Part shown: positions 40,689 through 42,622 of the stretch, one piece after another | Layout of the letters: each line of letters opens with the position of its first letter | How positions within the stretch are numbered: the stretch's first letter is position 1 | NCBI GenBank assembly: GCA_002154585.1 | Contig: MUNG01000051.1 | Location: 1 to 42,622, forward strand | Direction of reading: 5' to 3' | Source of the DNA: Streptomyces pseudogriseolus | GTDB taxonomy: Bacteria > Actinomycetota > Actinomycetes > Streptomycetales > Streptomycetaceae | DNA length: 42,622 bases | The notes under the pieces: model-generated | What the model saw: only the letters and a program-made list of their open reading frames with translations | Told to the model about the DNA's origin: nothing | Databases searched by the model: none | Position numbers and translations under genes: made by a program

Positions 40689-41887
40689 CGGGCGGCGTCA
40701 ACAGCTTCCAGGTCTCCGGGTACGGACCCGAGCGGGCCGGCTGGACCCGGGTCTTCGCCCGCGACGGCCTCGCCCGCCGGATGGACTGGACGATACTGCT
40801 CGCGGCGCTCGCCCTGTCCCTGCTGGGCTCGCTCCTGGTCTACTCGGCCACCCGCAACCGCACCGAGCTCAACCAGGGCGACCCGTACTACTTCCTGGTC
40901 CGCCACTGGCTGAACACCGGCATCGGCGTCGCCCTGATGATCGGCGCCATCTGGCTCGGCCACCGCGGACTGCGCACGGCGGTGCCCCTGCTCTACGGCG
41001 CCTCGGTGTTCCTGATCCTGCTGGTGCTCACCCCGCTGGGCTCCACGATCAACGGCGCCCACTCCTGGATCCAGCTCCCCGGCGGCTTCTCCCTCCAGCC
41101 CTCCGAGTTCGTGAAGATCACGATCATCCTGGGCATGGCGATGCTGCTCGCGGCCCGGGTCGACGCCGGCGACAAGCCCTACCCCGACCACCGCACGGTG
41201 CTCCAGGCACTCGGCCTCGCCGTCGTGCCCATGCTCATCGTGATGCTCATGCCCGACCTCGGGTCGGTCATGGTGATGGTCATCATCGTGCTCGGCGTGC
41301 TGCTCGCCTCCGGCGCCTCCAACCGGTGGATCTTCGGCCTGCTCGGCGCGGGCGCCGCCGGCGCGATCGCCGTCTGGCAGCTCGGCATCCTCGACGAGTA
41401 CCAGATCAACCGCTTCGCCGCCTTCGCCAACCCGGAGCTCGACCCGGCCGGCGTCGGCTACAACACCAACCAGGCCCGCATCGCCATCGGCTCCGGCGGA
41501 CTGACCGGCTCCGGCCTCTTCCAGGGCTCCCAGACCACCGGCCAGTTCGTCCCCGAGCAGCAGACCGACTTCGTCTTCACCGTCGCCGGCGAGGAGCTCG
41601 GCTTCGTGGGCGGCGCGCTGATCATCGGCCTGCTCGGCGTCATCCTCTGGCGCGCCTGCCGCATCGCCCGCGACACCACCGACCTGTACGGCACGGTCGT
41701 CGCGGCGGGCATCGTCTCCTGGTTCGCCTTCCAGACCTTCGAGAACATCGGCATGACCCTCGGCATCATGCCGGTCACCGGCCTCCCCCTGCCGTTCGTG
41801 TCCTACGGTGGCTCCTCGATGTTCGCGACCTGGCTCGCGGTGGGCCTGCTGCAATCGATCCGGATGCAACGGCCCATGTCCGCCTGA
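40685..41887 (+). CDS. rodA: SEDS-family peptidoglycan polymerase RodA
   Basis: A 400-aa membrane glycosyltransferase of the SEDS family (RodA/FtsW/SpoVE) that polymerises lipid II in partnership with the class B PBP encoded just upstream. About ten helices. Family signatures: H-S-W-I-Q-L-P-G-G-F-S-L-Q-P-S-E-F near residues 120-136, the large loop with E-Q-Q-T-D-F-V-F near 295, and L-P-F-V-S-Y-G-G-S-S near 370-380. The ATG at 40685 overlaps the PBP stop and has GGAGAGGA upstream. The S. coelicolor homologue in this position is named sfr. Last gene of the mreCD-mrdA-rodA operon; a 12-bp terminator follows. Confidence 0.95.
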   Translation: MTGGVNSFQVSGYGPERAGWTRVFARDGLARRMDWTILLAALALSLLGSLLVYSATRNRTELNQGDPYYFLVRHWLNTGIGVALMIGAIWLGHRGLRTAVPLLYGASVFLILLVLTPLGSTINGAHSWIQLPGGFSLQPSEFVKITIILGMAMLLAARVDAGDKPYPDHRTVLQALGLAVVPMLIVMLMPDLGSVMVMVIIVLGVLLASGASNRWIFGLLGAGAAGAIAVWQLGILDEYQINRFAAFANPELDPAGVGYNTNQARIAIGSGGLTGSGLFQGSQTTGQFVPEQQTDFVFTVAGEELGFVGGALIIGLLGVILWRACRIARDTTDLYGTVVAAGIVSWFAFQTFENIGMTLGIMPVTGLPLPFVSYGGSSMFATWLAVGLLQSIRMQRPMSA

Positions 41888-41906
41888 CTCAGCCCCGTGC
41901 GTCACC

Positions 41907-41937
41907 GGTGCGGAGCGGCCCACTGCCGCTCCGCACC
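41907..41937. terminator. Terminator of the mre/rodA operon
   Basis: Perfect 12-bp stem GGTGCGGAGCGG / CCGCTCCGCACC with loop CCCACTG, 20 bp after the rodA stop and 10 bp before the next -10 box. Confidence 0.88.
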
Positions 41938-41946
41938 CACGGCGAC

Positions 41947-41952
41947 TAGATT
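41947..41952 (+). promoter_or_regulatory. -10 element for leaderless CYTH gene
   Basis: TAGATT, exactly 6 nt, then ATG at 41959; no Shine-Dalgarno. It is the best consensus example of the leaderless arrangement in the window. Confidence 0.6.
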
Positions 41953-41958
41953 CGGTGC

Positions 41959-42622
41959 ATGGCGGACACCAAGCGCGAGATCGAGCGAAAGTACGAGTCC
42001 GACGACGCCGCCCTGCCCGACCTGACCCGCGTCCGCGGCGTCGCGTCCGTGCGGGACCGGGGCGTCACCCACCTCGACGCCACTTACCACGACACCGCCG
42101 ACCTGCGCCTCGCCGCGTCTTCCGTCACCCTCCGCCGCCGCACCGGAGGCGCCGACGCCGGCTGGCACCTCAAGTTCCCCGTCGCCCCCGGCGTGCGCGA
42201 CGAGATCCGCGCCCCGCTCTCCGACACCCTCCCGGACGAACTCGCCGCCCTGATCCGCTCCCGCGTCCGCGACCGGGACGTACGGCCCGTGGTCCGGCTG
42301 CGCTCCGACCGCGACGTCCGTCACCTCCTCGACGACCAGGACCGGCTGCTCGCCGAGGTCAGCGTCGACACCGTGCACGCCGAACGCCTCACCGGAGAGG
42401 GCGGCGAGGCGCGGTGGACCGAGATCGAGGTGGAACTCGCCGACGACGGCGACCCGGACTTCCTCGACAAGGTGGAGAAACGGCTGAGGAAGGCGGGCGT
42501 ACGGCCGTCGGCGTCCGCCTCGAAGCTGGCCCGCGCCCTCGCCGAGACCGAACCCGGAACCGAGTCGGCCTCCAAATCCTCCGCACATGAGGGCGCCCCC
42601 GGCGCACCCCCCGCCACGGCCC
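41959..42622 (+). CDS. CYTH-domain protein (partial, cut by window end)
   Basis: The first 221 codons of a longer gene. The N-terminal E-I-E-R-K (ExExK) at about residues 7-11 is the metal/triphosphate-binding signature of the CYTH triphosphate-tunnel fold. Alternating charged strands follow: V-T-L-R-R-R-T, W-H-L-K-F-P, V-R-L-R-S-D-R, L-A-E-V-S-V-D and W-T-E-I-E-V-E-L. The CYTH domain ends near residue 195 and a low-complexity linker (S-A-S-K-S-S-A-H-E) begins. In streptomycetes such proteins often continue into a CHAD domain that binds polyphosphate, which is the likely content beyond 42622. Likely an inorganic triphosphatase or polyphosphate-related protein. Start fixed by the ExExK position and the TAGATT-N6-ATG arrangement. 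Confidence 0.88.
   Translation, partial: MADTKREIERKYESDDAALPDLTRVRGVASVRDRGVTHLDATYHDTADLRLAASSVTLRRRTGGADAGWHLKFPVAPGVRDEIRAPLSDTLPDELAALIRSRVRDRDVRPVVRLRSDRDVRHLLDDQDRLLAEVSVDTVHAERLTGEGGEARWTEIEVELADDGDPDFLDKVEKRLRKAGVRPSASASKLARALAETEPGTESASKSSAHEGAPGAPPATA

Overview
The window is chromosomal DNA of a high-GC actinomycete, almost certainly a Streptomyces. GC is very high, codons end in G/C, GTG starts are frequent, several genes look leaderless, and there are sigma-R-type and ClgR-type promoter elements. From memory, the conserved order tig-clpP1-clpP2-clpX ... valS-folC-ndk-mreBCD-mrdA-rodA matches the SCO2607-SCO2643 region of S. coelicolor. I see no prophage, insertion sequence, CRISPR array or rRNA. 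The last gene (CYTH family) is cut by the window end.

Bases 1-5300 hold aminopeptidase N, a divergent mycothiol-type DsbA-fold reductase behind a sigma-R-like promoter, a small four-cysteine protein and an amino-acid permease. Bases 5300-12900 are a sulfur-scavenging and vitamin-uptake block. It contains a leftward operon (ABC binding protein, permease, ATPase, flavin monooxygenase, TauD-type dioxygenase), a ROK regulator upstream of it, and rightward bioY. Two tiny unannotated cysteine-containing ORFs lie here: one of 27 codons ahead of the ROK gene, and one of 11 codons (ending Cys-Cys-stop) ahead of the binding-protein gene. They resemble cysteine-responsive attenuator peptides and are the most interesting signal in the window. 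Two paralogous amino-acid permeases in the same orientation bracket this block.

Bases 14600-21400 hold rpiB, a Nei/Fpg glycosylase, an Eis-like acetyltransferase, a membrane SpoIIE-type phosphatase followed by a RelA/SpoT-like HD hydrolase, an acyltransferase, a 650-bp lower-GC spacer full of inverted repeats, and a 64-aa membrane protein. Two divergent tRNA genes, Gly(TCC) and Pro(TGG), follow.

Bases 21800-26600 are the protein-quality-control block: trigger factor, ClpP1, ClpP2 and ClpX. A ClgR-like box and a sigma-R-like promoter lie before clpP1, and a pair of mutually exclusive stem-loops lies between clpP2 and clpX. A tandem pair of Pro/Gly/Tyr-rich single-span membrane proteins separates clpX from valS.

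Bases 28700-42622 hold valS, an acyltransferase, folC, a small membrane protein with a TTG start, ndk, and the cell-wall elongation/sporulation cluster mreB-mreC-mreD-mrdA-rodA. A strong stem-loop sits between mreB and mreC. A CYTH-domain gene with a leaderless start begins at 41959.
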